A DNA stretch of 64,000 nucleotides from Mucisphaera sp965279675 (lineage in GTDB: Bacteria > Planctomycetota > Phycisphaerae > Phycisphaerales > Phycisphaeraceae), in assembly GCF_965279675.1 (NCBI RefSeq), contig NZ_CBDIIJ010000002.1, positions 558,001-622,000 on the forward strand. The letters are read 5' to 3'. The notes under the pieces are model-generated. The model saw only the letters and a list, made by a program, of their open reading frames with translations, was not told the origin of the DNA and ran no database searches. The position numbers and the translations under genes were made by a program. Shown piece after piece: positions 16,254 through 25,547 of this stretch (its first letter is position 1; each line of letters opens with the position of its first letter).

Positions 16254-18031
16254 TGCGCGGCTCAAACCAGCTCCTGGCCTGTCTCCTGGGCGCCCTGATC
16301 GCCTTCGCAACAGGCTGTGGTTCGGGTGAATCGTCCGACAGCGCTGCGCCCGAAGGCAAGCAGCGACTCGTCTTCATCGCCAATCAGGAACACAACAGCC
16401 GCGACCCCCAGCGGATCACCTGGACCCAGGACATACGCCTGGCCGACTGCCTCTTCGAGCCCCTGGTGGTCGCCGACTACGTCAGCATGCAACTGAACCC
16501 CGGCACCGCCGAACGCTGGGAAGTCAGCGAAGACGGGCTCACCTACACGTTCCACATCCGCGAGAACGCCCGCTGGAGCAACGGCGATCCGGTCACCTCT
16601 CACGACTTTACCTACGCCTGGCAGCGAGCCATGCTCCCCGACTTCGCCGCCGGGTACGCCCAGTTGATGTTCGTCATCCGAGGCGCCGCCGACTTCTTCG
16701 ATTACCGCTCCGCCCAGATCGCCGATTACATCCAACGCGATACCGAAGGCCAGATCGTGCCTTCGGCCGAAGAACTCTGGGCAGACGCCCAAACGCACTT
16801 CGAGCAGACCGTCGGCATCGAGACCCCCGACGACCGCACGCTCGTGGTCCACCTGGCCAAACCAACGCCCTACTTCCTCGACCTCGCCGCCTTTGCCACC
16901 TTCATGCCCGTACACCGCGAAAGCGTCGCGGCCGAAACCCGCATCGTCGAAGCCACCGGCCAGCTGACCATGGACACCGGCTACTGGTCGGACCCCGACC
17001 GACTGATCGTCAACGGCCCTTACGTGCTGGAGGAATCCGTCTTCCGCCAGCGAAACGACCTGCGGCCCAACCCGATGTACTGGGACGCCGGCTCCGTGCG
17101 CAACAGCGGCATCCGCGAACGCATCATCACCGACCCGAGCGCGGCCTTGCTCACCTACCAGACCGGCGAGGTGCACTACTGGCCCCGCGTCCCAACCGGC
17201 TCGCGGATCGCCGCAGACCTCGCTGCCAAGCCAGACCGAGGCGACGTCCACGCGCAACCGATGGCCGGCACCTTCTTCCTGAATCTCAACTGCCAGCCCC
17301 AGCTCTGGGATGGCCGCGAGAACCCGCTGGCCGATGAGCGCGTCCGACAAGCCCTCTCCATGGCGATCGATCGGAGCCTCATCGTCCGCAACGTCACGCA
17401 GATGGGAGAACCCGTCGCCTCCACATTCATCCCGCCCGGCGTTGTCGCCGGCTACAACCCGCCCGCCGAAGCCGGCTTCGGCTTCGACCCGCAGGCAGCC
17501 GCCGCCCTGCTCGCAGAAGCCGGCTATCCAAACGGTCAGGGCCTCACCGGCCTGGAGATCCTCTACCGCACAGACTCTGGCGAGGACGGCATCGCTCAGG
17601 TCATCCGCCGCATGTGGGAAGACCACCTGGGCCTGTCCGTCCGCCTCACCGGACTCGAAAACCGCGTCGTCGTCGAGCGGGTCGTTAACCGCGAGTTCAC
17701 CATCGCCCGCGGCTCCTGGTATGGGGATTACCCCGACCCGACAACCTGGCTCGACCGCCTGCGCAAGCCCGTCGGCAAGTCCGGCAACAACGCCAGCGGC
17801 TGGGATCACCCCCCCTTCGATGCCCTCATGAACCGCGCCGCGCTGGAATTGGACCCCACAGCCCGGCTCGCCCTCCTCCGAGACGCCGAGGCCATGATGA
17901 TCGAGGCCCAGCCGATCCTCGTGCTCTTCCACTATGTCAGCCTGAATCTCTACGATCCGGGACGGCTGGACGGCATCCAAAACAACCCCTGGTTCCGCGA
18001 AAGGCTCCACCTTGTCGCTGTCAACCCCTGA
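16250..18031 (+). CDS. Peptide/oligopeptide ABC transporter substrate-binding lipoprotein
   Basis: A 593-residue solute-binding protein of the OppA/DppA type (SBP family 5). The lipobox FATGC places the lipidated cysteine at 23. The body has WEVSEDGLTYTFHIRENARWSNGDPVT and, later, RQALSMAIDR, both hallmark segments of this family. It would bind peptides outside the inner membrane and hand them to an ABC permease. No permease or ATPase gene lies nearby, so it is an orphan binding protein coupled only to the DUF3568-like lipoprotein. A long open frame on the opposite strand is a codon-bias shadow. Confidence 0.9.
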   Translation: MMRGSNQLLACLLGALIAFATGCGSGESSDSAAPEGKQRLVFIANQEHNSRDPQRITWTQDIRLADCLFEPLVVADYVSMQLNPGTAERWEVSEDGLTYTFHIRENARWSNGDPVTSHDFTYAWQRAMLPDFAAGYAQLMFVIRGAADFFDYRSAQIADYIQRDTEGQIVPSAEELWADAQTHFEQTVGIETPDDRTLVVHLAKPTPYFLDLAAFATFMPVHRESVAAETRIVEATGQLTMDTGYWSDPDRLIVNGPYVLEESVFRQRNDLRPNPMYWDAGSVRNSGIRERIITDPSAALLTYQTGEVHYWPRVPTGSRIAADLAAKPDRGDVHAQPMAGTFFLNLNCQPQLWDGRENPLADERVRQALSMAIDRSLIVRNVTQMGEPVASTFIPPGVVAGYNPPAEAGFGFDPQAAAALLAEAGYPNGQGLTGLEILYRTDSGEDGIAQVIRRMWEDHLGLSVRLTGLENRVVVERVVNREFTIARGSWYGDYPDPTTWLDRLRKPVGKSGNNASGWDHPPFDALMNRAALELDPTARLALLRDAEAMMIEAQPILVLFHYVSLNLYDPGRLDGIQNNPWFRERLHLVAVNP

Positions 18032-18135
18032 TCGCGAGTTTTTCGCAATCTTGAGTGGCACACACCGCTTCCATCAGTACTTTGTAGATACGACCATTTG
18101 TAAGGTCATGGGCTTCGGGGATTTGGGAGATCCTC

Positions 18136-19506
18136 TTGCTTAACCCACCGCGCCTGGTTGGCCCGCTACTCAGCCTCTGTCTGGCAGCCACGGCGGGTGC
18201 GGTGAGCATCCGTCACGACCAGTCCGAGGTGGGCTACGCAGCCCTCGCCAACGATACAGCCTTCGATCCGGTCGGCCAGATGTACGGCTTCGTCGCCGGC
18301 CAGGGCACGCTCGCCTGCTCCGGCACGCTGATCAACAACCAGTGGGTGCTGACCGCCGCACACTGCATCGATGGCGTCGATTTCGAGGGGGGCGGGCTCC
18401 ACCAGCTCCGCATGGTCATCGATGGACAACTCCGCTACGTCAAGCAGTGGATCCCCCATCCCGGCTGGGCAGACACCGAAGGCGATTTCGTCGGCGGCTT
18501 CGATATCGGCCTCATGCAGCTCTCGACTCCGCTCGAAGATGTCACCCCAGCGACCCTCCTCGAAGAACGCACCCAACCTGGAGAACAAGCCGTCTTTGTC
18601 GGCTTCGGCGTGCCCGGCAACGGCATCGAAGGAGCATTCTCAGCCGGCGAACTGGGCACCAAGCGGGCGGCCACAAACGCCCTCGACGCTCTGGGAGCCG
18701 AAGGCTTTCCCTTCCCGCCCGGACACATCCTCGTCAACGGCTGGTCCGCCAACATCGTCGCCGCCGACTTCGACGAACCCGGCAACACGGACGCTTCCAG
18801 CACCGGCGACACCAACCCCCTGCCACTCGAAGGCGCCGTGACCGGCGGCGACTCAGGCGGCGGCCTGTTCGTCGAACGCAATGGCACCTACCAGTTGGCC
18901 GGCGTCACCTCCTTCTCCGCCAGCTTCGACGGCGAGCCGGACGGCAGCTACAGCGACCTCTCGGGCTTCACCCGCATCTGGCCGCACCTCGACTGGATCG
19001 GCTACACGATCTTCACCGAAACCGAAGCACTCGGCGATTACACGCTCGATGGTCTCATCGACGCCAACGACATCGACTTCCTCTACGAGGACTTTCGCGA
19101 CCCCTTCCTCGACCGCAAAGGCATCGGCACAATCGCCAATATCGACGCCGTACGAGGAACCATCGGCGACCCACGCTACGACCTCACCGGCGACAACCAG
19201 GCCAACCTCATGGATATCGTCGAACTGGTCACCAACATCCTCGCCACCGATTTCGGCGACGCCGACCTGGATGGCGACGTCGACCTCATCGACCTCTCAA
19301 CACTCGCCGACAACTTCGGCACCGACGATGCCGGCTGGGCTGGCGGAGATTTTGACGGCTCCGGCTTCGTCGATCTGGCCGACCTCTCGCTGCTCGCACA
19401 ACGATTCGGCAGCGGCTCGTTGCTCGCCATCCCCGAACCAGCCTCGCTGGTCATAGCAACCACCCCGCTCCTCCTGCAACGCCGACAAACCCGGCATAAC
19501 GAATGA
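18136..19506 (+). CDS. Trypsin-like serine protease with dockerin repeats and PEP-CTERM anchor
   Basis: A 456-residue exported protease of the S1 fold. The triad is visible: His76 in TAAHC, Asp123 in GFDIGLMQL and Ser240 in GGDSGG. A signal peptide covers about 1-22. Residues ~295-430 carry dockerin-like motifs (DYTLDGLIDANDIDFL, GDADLDGDVDLIDLS, GDFDGSGFVDLADLS). IPEPAS starts the PEP-CTERM tail. The start is TTG at 18136, with GGGAG upstream at 18125-18129; no in-frame ATG precedes the signal peptide. It probably acts at the cell surface. It is convergent with gltA, with only 16 bases between the stops. Confidence 0.88.
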   Translation: MLNPPRLVGPLLSLCLAATAGAVSIRHDQSEVGYAALANDTAFDPVGQMYGFVAGQGTLACSGTLINNQWVLTAAHCIDGVDFEGGGLHQLRMVIDGQLRYVKQWIPHPGWADTEGDFVGGFDIGLMQLSTPLEDVTPATLLEERTQPGEQAVFVGFGVPGNGIEGAFSAGELGTKRAATNALDALGAEGFPFPPGHILVNGWSANIVAADFDEPGNTDASSTGDTNPLPLEGAVTGGDSGGGLFVERNGTYQLAGVTSFSASFDGEPDGSYSDLSGFTRIWPHLDWIGYTIFTETEALGDYTLDGLIDANDIDFLYEDFRDPFLDRKGIGTIANIDAVRGTIGDPRYDLTGDNQANLMDIVELVTNILATDFGDADLDGDVDLIDLSTLADNFGTDDAGWAGGDFDGSGFVDLADLSLLAQRFGSGSLLAIPEPASLVIATTPLLLQRRQTRHNE

Positions 19507-19522
19507 ACCACCGCCTGGACGG

Positions 19523-20803
19523 TCAGGCCAGATGTCGCTCGGCAGGACCCGTGTAGATCTGCCGCGGGCGGTAGATCTTGCTGTCGCGGTCCCGGACTTC
19601 CTTCCAGTGAGCAATCCAGCCGGGCATACGGCCGATCGCAAACATTACGGTGAACATGTTCACCGGAATACCGATCGCACGCATGATGATGCCGGAATAG
19701 AAATCAACATTCGGGTACAGATTCCGCGAGACAAAATAGTTGTCGGCCAGCGCCGTTTCTTCGAGCTTGCGCGCCAGGTCGAGCAGCGGGTCATTAATAC
19801 CCAGCTTGTTCAATACCTTGTCCGCAGAGGCCTTGAGAATCTTAGCGCGGGGATCGAAGTTCTTGTACACCGGGTGCCCGAATCCGAACAACCGGTATTC
19901 TTTCCGCTTCACCCCTTCGATGAACGCTTCGACGTTCGTCTTGGAAGCATGGATCTCCTGAAGCTGGTTCATGATCGCGACGTTCGCGCCACCATGAAGC
20001 GGGCCCCACAAAGCACACACACCCGCAGCACAACTGGCGAACAGATTCGCTTGAGAGGAACCAACAAGCCTGACCGTCGAAGTCGAGCAGTTCTGCTCGT
20101 GATCGGCGTGAAGGATGAAAATCAGATTGAGTGCGTCCACCACCTCCTGCTCAGGCACGTGGGGCTTCTTCGGCACCGAGAACATCATGTGCAGGAAGTT
20201 CGCGCAGTAGCTGAGCTTCGGGTCCGGGTACATGATCGGATGCCCGATCGAGGTCTTGTAAGCCGCCGCCGCCATGGTCCGCACCTTGGACAGAAGCTTC
20301 GCCGAGGTCAGCTCAAAACTCTTCTCATCGTGCTCCGCTGTCACCTCCGCCTGATAGCAGGACACCGTGTTGATCATCGCCGACAACACCGCCATCGGAT
20401 GCGCGTTCGATGGGAAGCCGTCGAAAGACTGACGCATGCCCTCGTGCAGCATCTGGTGCTCGGTCAGCAGTCCCCGAAAGCGTGCCAGTCTCTCAGGGCT
20501 GGGCACCTCGCCCTCGATCAGCAGCAAGGAGGTCTCCACAAAACTCAGCTTCTCAGCGATCTCCTCGATCGGATAGCCGCGGTACCGCAGAACCCCCTTC
20601 TCGGGATTGATGAAGGTGATGTTCGACTCGCAGGCTCCCGTGTTGCGATAGCCCTCATCCAGCGTGATCGCCCCCGTTTGCGAACGCAGCCTGGTGGTGT
20701 CGATCCCGACCTCGCCCTCGGTGCCGATGGTCACCGGTGCGTTGTAGGTCTTCCCGCCCACTTCGATGTGTGCGGTCTGCTGAGCGTCGGTCTGCGTCGT
20801 CAT
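19523..20803 (-). CDS. gltA: Citrate synthase (type II)
   Basis: A 426-residue citrate synthase condensing acetyl-CoA and oxaloacetate at the entry of the TCA cycle. The translation contains FDGFPSNAHPMAVLSAM, LWGPLHGGANVA with the catalytic histidine, and FGHPVYKNFDPRAKILK with the catalytic region preceding the final aspartate domain. An N-terminal beta domain (about 1-60) marks the hexameric bacterial type. The ATG at 20803 follows AGAGGAAG, a good ribosome site; the frame opens 55 codons earlier without family similarity. A TACACT box at 20851-20856 would give a leader of about 40 bases. Confidence 0.95.
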   Translation of the reverse strand: MTTQTDAQQTAHIEVGGKTYNAPVTIGTEGEVGIDTTRLRSQTGAITLDEGYRNTGACESNITFINPEKGVLRYRGYPIEEIAEKLSFVETSLLLIEGEVPSPERLARFRGLLTEHQMLHEGMRQSFDGFPSNAHPMAVLSAMINTVSCYQAEVTAEHDEKSFELTSAKLLSKVRTMAAAAYKTSIGHPIMYPDPKLSYCANFLHMMFSVPKKPHVPEQEVVDALNLIFILHADHEQNCSTSTVRLVGSSQANLFASCAAGVCALWGPLHGGANVAIMNQLQEIHASKTNVEAFIEGVKRKEYRLFGFGHPVYKNFDPRAKILKASADKVLNKLGINDPLLDLARKLEETALADNYFVSRNLYPNVDFYSGIIMRAIGIPVNMFTVMFAIGRMPGWIAHWKEVRDRDSKIYRPRQIYTGPAERHLA

Positions 20804-20850
20804 GGTCTTCCTCTTTGAGCCCCTGAATCCCGTCGTGCTTCGTATGGAAC

Positions 20851-20856
20851 AGTGTA
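20851..20856 (-). promoter_or_regulatory. Candidate -10 box for gltA
   Basis: TACACT on the minus strand, preceded by CCG and about 47 bases upstream of the gltA ATG. The same hexamer precedes the precorrin-2 dehydrogenase, LysM, ybeY and cysS genes. The -35 is not recognisable. Confidence 0.35.
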
Positions 20857-20901
20857 CGGGGGCAATCTGACGGCTGCCAGATTCCAACAACACCCGCCCC
20901 G

Positions 20902-21336
20902 TCAGGGTTTGCACATCAGGACATGCTCGATCCCCGCCTCCATGAACACAGCCCCCTCTCGCCGCCACCCGAGACCGGCATACCAGCCCTCGAGTTGAAC
21001 CTGCGCGTGCAGCGTGGCCGGCTGCCCCGCTAGCCGCCGATCAATCTCGCTCATCAGCCGACGGCCAAGACCCCGGCCGCGCTGGGCCCCGGCAACACAC
21101 ACCCGGCAGACCTTGGCAGGTCGCTCTGACGTGCCCGGCAGTACCCGTGCCGTCGCCATGCAGTGGTCACCCTCATAGATCAGATGGAAGACCGCAGCGG
21201 GGTCGTAATCATCGACTTCGGGTTCAGCGGTGATCCGCTGCTCAACCACAAAGACCTCACACCGCAGCCGATAGGCATCGTGCAGTTCGCGAGGTGTCAA
21301 CGCCTCAAACGGCTTCACGATCGAACGCAGAGTCAT
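20902..21336 (-). CDS. GNAT N-acetyltransferase, ElaA-like
   Basis: A 144-residue acetyltransferase. The N-terminal LYRL-type segment AYRLRCEVFVVEQ is characteristic of the ElaA branch of GNAT proteins. The acetyl-CoA pyrophosphate loop is AGAQRGRGLGRRLM. The substrate is not known for this branch. The ATG at 21336 has GGAG about nine bases upstream. It lies 38 bases downstream of atpA on the same strand, so it may be the tail of the ATP synthase transcript, with gltA following under its own promoter. Confidence 0.82.
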   Translation of the reverse strand: MTLRSIVKPFEALTPRELHDAYRLRCEVFVVEQRITAEPEVDDYDPAAVFHLIYEGDHCMATARVLPGTSERPAKVCRVCVAGAQRGRGLGRRLMSEIDRRLAGQPATLHAQVQLEGWYAGLGWRREGAVFMEAGIEHVLMCKP

Positions 21337-21374
21337 ATAGGTGGCTCCGCGATGGCTCTAGCTTCTGTTGAAGG

Positions 21375-22925
21375 TCAGCCCCGCGGCTGCCACCCCGACT
21401 TGAAGCTCTCGATGGCCGAGCTGAACTCCTCGCCCAGACCCTTCTTGAACGTGTTCTCCTCGACCAGACGGTCGCGAAGCGCCTTGCCCGGGCCCATAAA
21501 GTGCCGGACCAGGTCTTCCGCAAAATGCGGGACCTGCTCGTTGGTCAGATCGTCGAGGAAGCCCTTCGAGCCGGCAAAGATCTGGATGACCTGATCGATG
21601 ACATCGATGGGCTGGTACTGCGGCTGCTTCAGCAGCTCCACCATCCGCGCCCCGCGATCCAGCTGCCGCTGGGTCGCCTTGTCGAGATCCGTGCCGAGTT
21701 GCGCAAACGCCTCAAGCTCACGGTACGACGCAAGGTCCAGACGCAGCGAACCCGCCACTTCCTTCATAGCCTTGATCTGAGCGTTACCACCCACACGAGA
21801 CACGGAGATACCCACGTTCACCGCCGGCCGAACACCCGCGAAAAACAGCTCCGGCTCCAGGTAGATCTGACCATCGGTGATCGAGATCACGTTGGTCGGG
21901 ATGTACGCCGAAACGTCGCCCTCCTGCGTCTCGATGATCGGCAGCGCCGTCAGCGAACCGCCGCCATTCTCATCGCTGAGCTTGGTCGCACGCTCCAGCA
22001 GCCGAGAGTGGAGATAGAACACGTCACCCGGATAAGCCTCACGACCAGGCGGGCGCCGCAGCAGCAGCGACAGCTGCCGGTAGGCATTCGCCTGCTTCGA
22101 AAGGTCGTCGTACACGCACAAAGCGTGCTCGCCCTTCCACATGAAGTACTCGCCCATCGCACAACCGGTATACGGCGCGATGTACTGCATCGGAGCCGGG
22201 TCAGACGCCGCCGCCGAAACCACCACGGAGTATTCAAGAGCACCGTTCTCACGAAGGGCATCAACGACTGCGGCCACCGTCGACTCCTTCTGCCCCACCG
22301 CCACATACACGCAGTAAACCGGCCCGTCTTTCGCGCCTTCCTGATGGGTCGACTTCTGATTGATGATGGCGTCGACCGCCACCGCCGTCTTGCCGGTCTT
22401 GCGGTCGCCGATGATCAGCTCACGCTGGCCACGACCCACGGGAATCATCGCATCCACCGCCTTGACACCGAACTGCATCGGCTGCGTCACGGGCTGACGG
22501 GCGGCAATGCCCGGCGCGATGATGTCGACCTTCCGCATCTCGACGTTCTGAAGCGGACCCTTGCCATCGATCGGCTCACCCAGACCATTGACCACACGCC
22601 CCAGCAGACCCGGGCCAACCGGCACGGAGAGCAGTTCACCGGTCGAACGAACCGTCATCCCCTCCTTGATCTTCAGGTAGTCCCCGAAGATGACCGCACC
22701 GACAATGTCCTGCTCAAGGTTGAGGGCCTGCCCCCGAACCGAGGTGCCGTCACCAAGGTCGAACTCGAGCATCTCCGCGGCCTGAACCTGCGAGAGGCCG
22801 TAGATACGGGCGATCCCGTCGCCGACTTCCACAACCTGCCCAACCTGTGAGACCTCAAGCTCGGTGGCGTAACGCTCGACTTCCTGCTTGATAACGCTGG
22901 TGATCTCGTCGGTATTGATCTTCAT
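21375..22925 (-). CDS. atpA: ATP synthase F1 subunit alpha
   Basis: A 516-residue alpha subunit, the non-catalytic nucleotide-binding partner of beta in F1. The Walker A motif GDRKTGKT lies near residue 170, and the C-terminal alpha signature region is present (PAVNVGISVSRVGGNAQ). Length is normal. It is the last atp gene of this cluster; the expected downstream gamma, beta and epsilon genes do not follow. AtpG lies at the front of the operon and atpD/atpC are not in the window. AGGAAAG lies upstream of the ATG. Confidence 0.97.
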   Translation of the reverse strand: MKINTDEITSVIKQEVERYATELEVSQVGQVVEVGDGIARIYGLSQVQAAEMLEFDLGDGTSVRGQALNLEQDIVGAVIFGDYLKIKEGMTVRSTGELLSVPVGPGLLGRVVNGLGEPIDGKGPLQNVEMRKVDIIAPGIAARQPVTQPMQFGVKAVDAMIPVGRGQRELIIGDRKTGKTAVAVDAIINQKSTHQEGAKDGPVYCVYVAVGQKESTVAAVVDALRENGALEYSVVVSAAASDPAPMQYIAPYTGCAMGEYFMWKGEHALCVYDDLSKQANAYRQLSLLLRRPPGREAYPGDVFYLHSRLLERATKLSDENGGGSLTALPIIETQEGDVSAYIPTNVISITDGQIYLEPELFFAGVRPAVNVGISVSRVGGNAQIKAMKEVAGSLRLDLASYRELEAFAQLGTDLDKATQRQLDRGARMVELLKQPQYQPIDVIDQVIQIFAGSKGFLDDLTNEQVPHFAEDLVRHFMGPGKALRDRLVEENTFKKGLGEEFSSAIESFKSGWQPRG

Positions 22926-22955
22926 CTCTTGATTGCTTTCCTGGTGGCTCTACAC

Positions 22956-23540
22956 CTACGCGGTCTGACGCGCCTGAACGCGTCCGGCATCCATCATCCG
23001 GTGTGACATTTTTCGTAGTCGGGTCGCAACGCTCGCATCGATCTGCTGATCGCCGATCCGCGTCACCATCCCCCCAATCAGCGAAGGATCCACCTTCGTG
23101 GTCAAAGCGATCTGCTTGCCAAGCGCCTCGCCCAACTTCTGCTCAAGCAACTGACGGGACTGGTCATCCGGCTCGACAGCCAGCGTCACAGTCACATCTT
23201 CAATTCCCATGCTCGCCCGGTACTGCTGACTCAGCGAAGCGATCACACCCCGCAGATCCGAAAGCCGATCCTTCCGGTTCAGCACCTGGATGAACCGGTA
23301 AACCAGATCGTGCACGTGAGGCTTGAGCACACGCTCAATCACACCCGCTCGCTCCGGTGCTCCCAACGCATGACCATCCAGAAGCCTGCCAAGACCCTCA
23401 CGATCGGCCAGCAGCCCTTGCAGCGACTGCATCTGCTCGACCACGCCCGCGGCTTCCCCCGCGGCCTCGGCCATCTCCAGAAGAGACTGCGCATAGACCC
23501 GGGCTACGGCGTCGATTGTTACGTCGGTGGTCTGTGCCAC
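22956..23540 (-). CDS. atpH: ATP synthase F1 subunit delta
   Basis: A 194-residue OSCP/delta subunit, the peripheral-stalk link between the b subunits and the top of F1. VARVYAQSLLEMA at the N-terminus and the C-terminal VDPSLIGGMVTRIGDQQIDASV are standard family landmarks. A GTG start at 23540 is chosen because GGAG precedes it by ten bases; a TTG ten codons earlier has no such site. It lies between atpF and atpA. Confidence 0.92.
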   Translation of the reverse strand: MAQTTDVTIDAVARVYAQSLLEMAEAAGEAAGVVEQMQSLQGLLADREGLGRLLDGHALGAPERAGVIERVLKPHVHDLVYRFIQVLNRKDRLSDLRGVIASLSQQYRASMGIEDVTVTLAVEPDDQSRQLLEQKLGEALGKQIALTTKVDPSLIGGMVTRIGDQQIDASVATRLRKMSHRMMDAGRVQARQTA

Positions 23541-23586
23541 GTACAAGTCTCTCCAAACCCACGGCGGCAAGGCCGTGCGTCATGCT

Positions 23587-24207
23587 TCAGTTACGCTGCG
23601 CCTGATCCTTGAGCCGGGTCAACGACTCATCGATGAGCTGACGCTGATCATCAGCGGAAATCTCACGCTGAAGGATCTTGCCCGCCACCTGAGTGGCAAG
23701 CTCCGCGGTCCGATCATAGATCTCGGCTACAGCCTGCTCTTTCGCCGAACGGATGTCCGCCTCGGCACGGGCCTTCACCTGCGCCAGTTCGGCATCGGCA
23801 GAAGCCTTAATCTCTGCGGCAGCCCGCTGAGCTTCCGACCGGCTCTCATCGATGATCCGCTGAGCCTCACGGTTGGCCTCGGCCAGTTGCTGCTTCAGCT
23901 CGTCGGCCTTGAGCGCCGCTTCCTTCGCCGCGCTCTCGGCACTCAGAAGATCATCACGCATCTTCTGCTCACGAGCCTTCAGCCCGTTGAGCACCTGCGG
24001 CCAGACCACCTTGTAAAGGAAGGTAAACAGCAGCAGGAAGACGATCAGGTTCCAGACCGCTGAACCAGTATCGACGTTCAACAGAAAAGGCGTCTCGCCC
24101 TTCGCGTCGTCCGACTCACTGGCGGCCTGAACAACCGAAGGCATCCACATAATGGAAGCCGTAGCCGCCAGCCCCAGGCCGATGATCCGGTTCGCAACAG
24201 CGTTCAT
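23587..24207 (-). CDS. atpF: ATP synthase F0 subunit b
   Basis: A 206-residue b subunit. A signal-like hydrophobic leader (about 1-28, ending VQAA) precedes a second hydrophobic helix (LNVDTGSAVWNLIVFLLLFTFLYKVVWP). A long charged coiled coil rich in Ala, Glu and Lys then reaches the C-terminus. The leader makes it longer than the ~160-residue norm; such N-terminal extensions occur in some bacteria and may be cleaved. GGAGTCCTT precedes the ATG. Confidence 0.93.
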   Translation of the reverse strand: MNAVANRIIGLGLAATASIMWMPSVVQAASESDDAKGETPFLLNVDTGSAVWNLIVFLLLFTFLYKVVWPQVLNGLKAREQKMRDDLLSAESAAKEAALKADELKQQLAEANREAQRIIDESRSEAQRAAAEIKASADAELAQVKARAEADIRSAKEQAVAEIYDRTAELATQVAGKILQREISADDQRQLIDESLTRLKDQAQRN

Positions 24208-24237
24208 AAGGACTCCGTCAGATCGATCGCTTCAGGA

Positions 24238-24495
24238 TCAAACAAAGGACAGAACGAGGGTGAGCACCAGCGCGATGACCGTCACACCTTCGATCAGAGC
24301 GGCCGAAACAATCATGTTGGTGAAAATGTCACCCTTGGCCTCAGGCTGACGAGCAATCGACTCGACCGCACTGCCACCAATCCGACCAATACCGATCGCC
24401 GCACCGATGATCGCGAGGCCCATGCCAATGGCCTGCCCCATGGTCGAAAGGCCACTTCCGGCTTCCTGAGCCAGCATAAGAATCTGTTCCAGCAT
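24238..24495 (-). CDS. atpE: ATP synthase F0 subunit c
   Basis: An 85-residue proteolipid with two membrane helices. Helix 1 has the packed glycine motif GAAIGIGRIGG, then the polar loop ARQPEA. Helix 2 carries the ion-binding glutamate in AALIEGVTV. The residue after that glutamate is Gly rather than the Ser/Thr of sodium-type rings, so proton coupling is the simpler reading. A strong AAAGGAG site lies upstream. Confidence 0.95.
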   Translation of the reverse strand: MLEQILMLAQEAGSGLSTMGQAIGMGLAIIGAAIGIGRIGGSAVESIARQPEAKGDIFTNMIVSAALIEGVTVIALVLTLVLSFV

Positions 24496-24564
24496 CTTCG
24501 AATCGCTCCTTTGTCTACGGACGGCCCCGAGTTTCCAGATCGGCGGCCTTCAGGGTTTGAGTGC

Positions 24565-25521
24565 TTAAGGGGTCAGTGCCTGGGTCGCCGCCCGGGTCTC
24601 ACTCCGCGAGAGCTCGTGCTCATGTTCGAGCGGGTCCTCGTGGTGATCGTGATCCGTGACTGCGGTCATGGCAATAAACAAGGTCGTCAGGTAAGTGAAG
24701 ATGAACGCCTGCAGGAACGCGATGAAGAGCTCCAGCAGCGACAGCGCAAAATTCAGGAACACCACCCCGATCCCGACGCCGTACCCCACCGTCGCGTCGT
24801 AATCCTGAGCGAAAATAAAAATCATCCCGACCAGCGCCGCCAGCACGAGGTGCCCGGCCAACATCGTCCCGAACAAACGAACGGCCAGCACGACACTCTT
24901 GATGAGCAGACCGAGCCACTCGAGGAAGAACAGCGGGATACCCACGATCAGCATCTTCGGGTCGTTCCAGCCGAGCGGGTTGAAGTGAGCCAGAAAATGC
25001 TTGAGGCCCGTCTCACGGATCCCGATGTACAAAATCGCGATGAACGAACAGAGCGCCAGCGGGGCGTTCAGCGACAGGTTGCTCGTCGCCGTACCACCAA
25101 ACTTGCCCCAGAAGTAAGGGTCCTCGGCACCCACCAGCAAAGCCACCGACTTGGCGAAGTACCCAATCGGAACCATCCCCAGCACATTGCAGGTCAGGAT
25201 GAAGAAAAACACCGTCCAGATGTACGGGATGTACTTCTCGGTCAGATGCTTGAGATTCGGCCGCGCCACATTCTCAAGAATGAACTCGCACATCGTCTCG
25301 AACAACTGCGTGATCGAGCCCTTCGTCACGTAGCTCTCGGCATCAGTCCCGCTCCGACGCATCCGCCCGGCGAACCAGTAGGCCACCAGAGCCACCAGCA
25401 CGGCCGCAAACGTGCCCATCAGCAGGTGGTTGGTGATCGTGAAACCACCGATCTCAAAAATGTCCTTCGGCAGAACACTCTCAAGTGGATTGGATGCCGC
25501 AAGCAGCGTCGTAACCATCAT
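24565..25521 (-). CDS. atpB: ATP synthase F0 subunit a
   Basis: A 318-residue subunit a forming the ion half-channels. The essential arginine is in AVRLFGTMLAGH, and the final helices contain LSLLELFIAFLQAFIFTYLTTLFI. The tail after these helices is unusually His/Glu-rich (DHDHHEDPLEHEHE). Two starts are possible. ATG at 25521 has GGAG twelve bases upstream. GTG at 25551 overlaps the atpI-like stop as GTGA. The much longer upstream frame is not subunit-a-like. Confidence 0.92.
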   Translation of the reverse strand: MMVTTLLAASNPLESVLPKDIFEIGGFTITNHLLMGTFAAVLVALVAYWFAGRMRRSGTDAESYVTKGSITQLFETMCEFILENVARPNLKHLTEKYIPYIWTVFFFILTCNVLGMVPIGYFAKSVALLVGAEDPYFWGKFGGTATSNLSLNAPLALCSFIAILYIGIRETGLKHFLAHFNPLGWNDPKMLIVGIPLFFLEWLGLLIKSVVLAVRLFGTMLAGHLVLAALVGMIFIFAQDYDATVGYGVGIGVVFLNFALSLLELFIAFLQAFIFTYLTTLFIAMTAVTDHDHHEDPLEHEHELSRSETRAATQALTP

Positions 25522-25547
25522 CGCCGTCGCAATCTCCGTGGAGTGGA

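Noticed and set aside
16262..18061. A 599-codon minus-strand open frame
   Set aside because: It lies fully antisense to the OppA-like lipoprotein, has no recognisable domain, and its composition is what high-GC third-position bias produces on the opposite strand.
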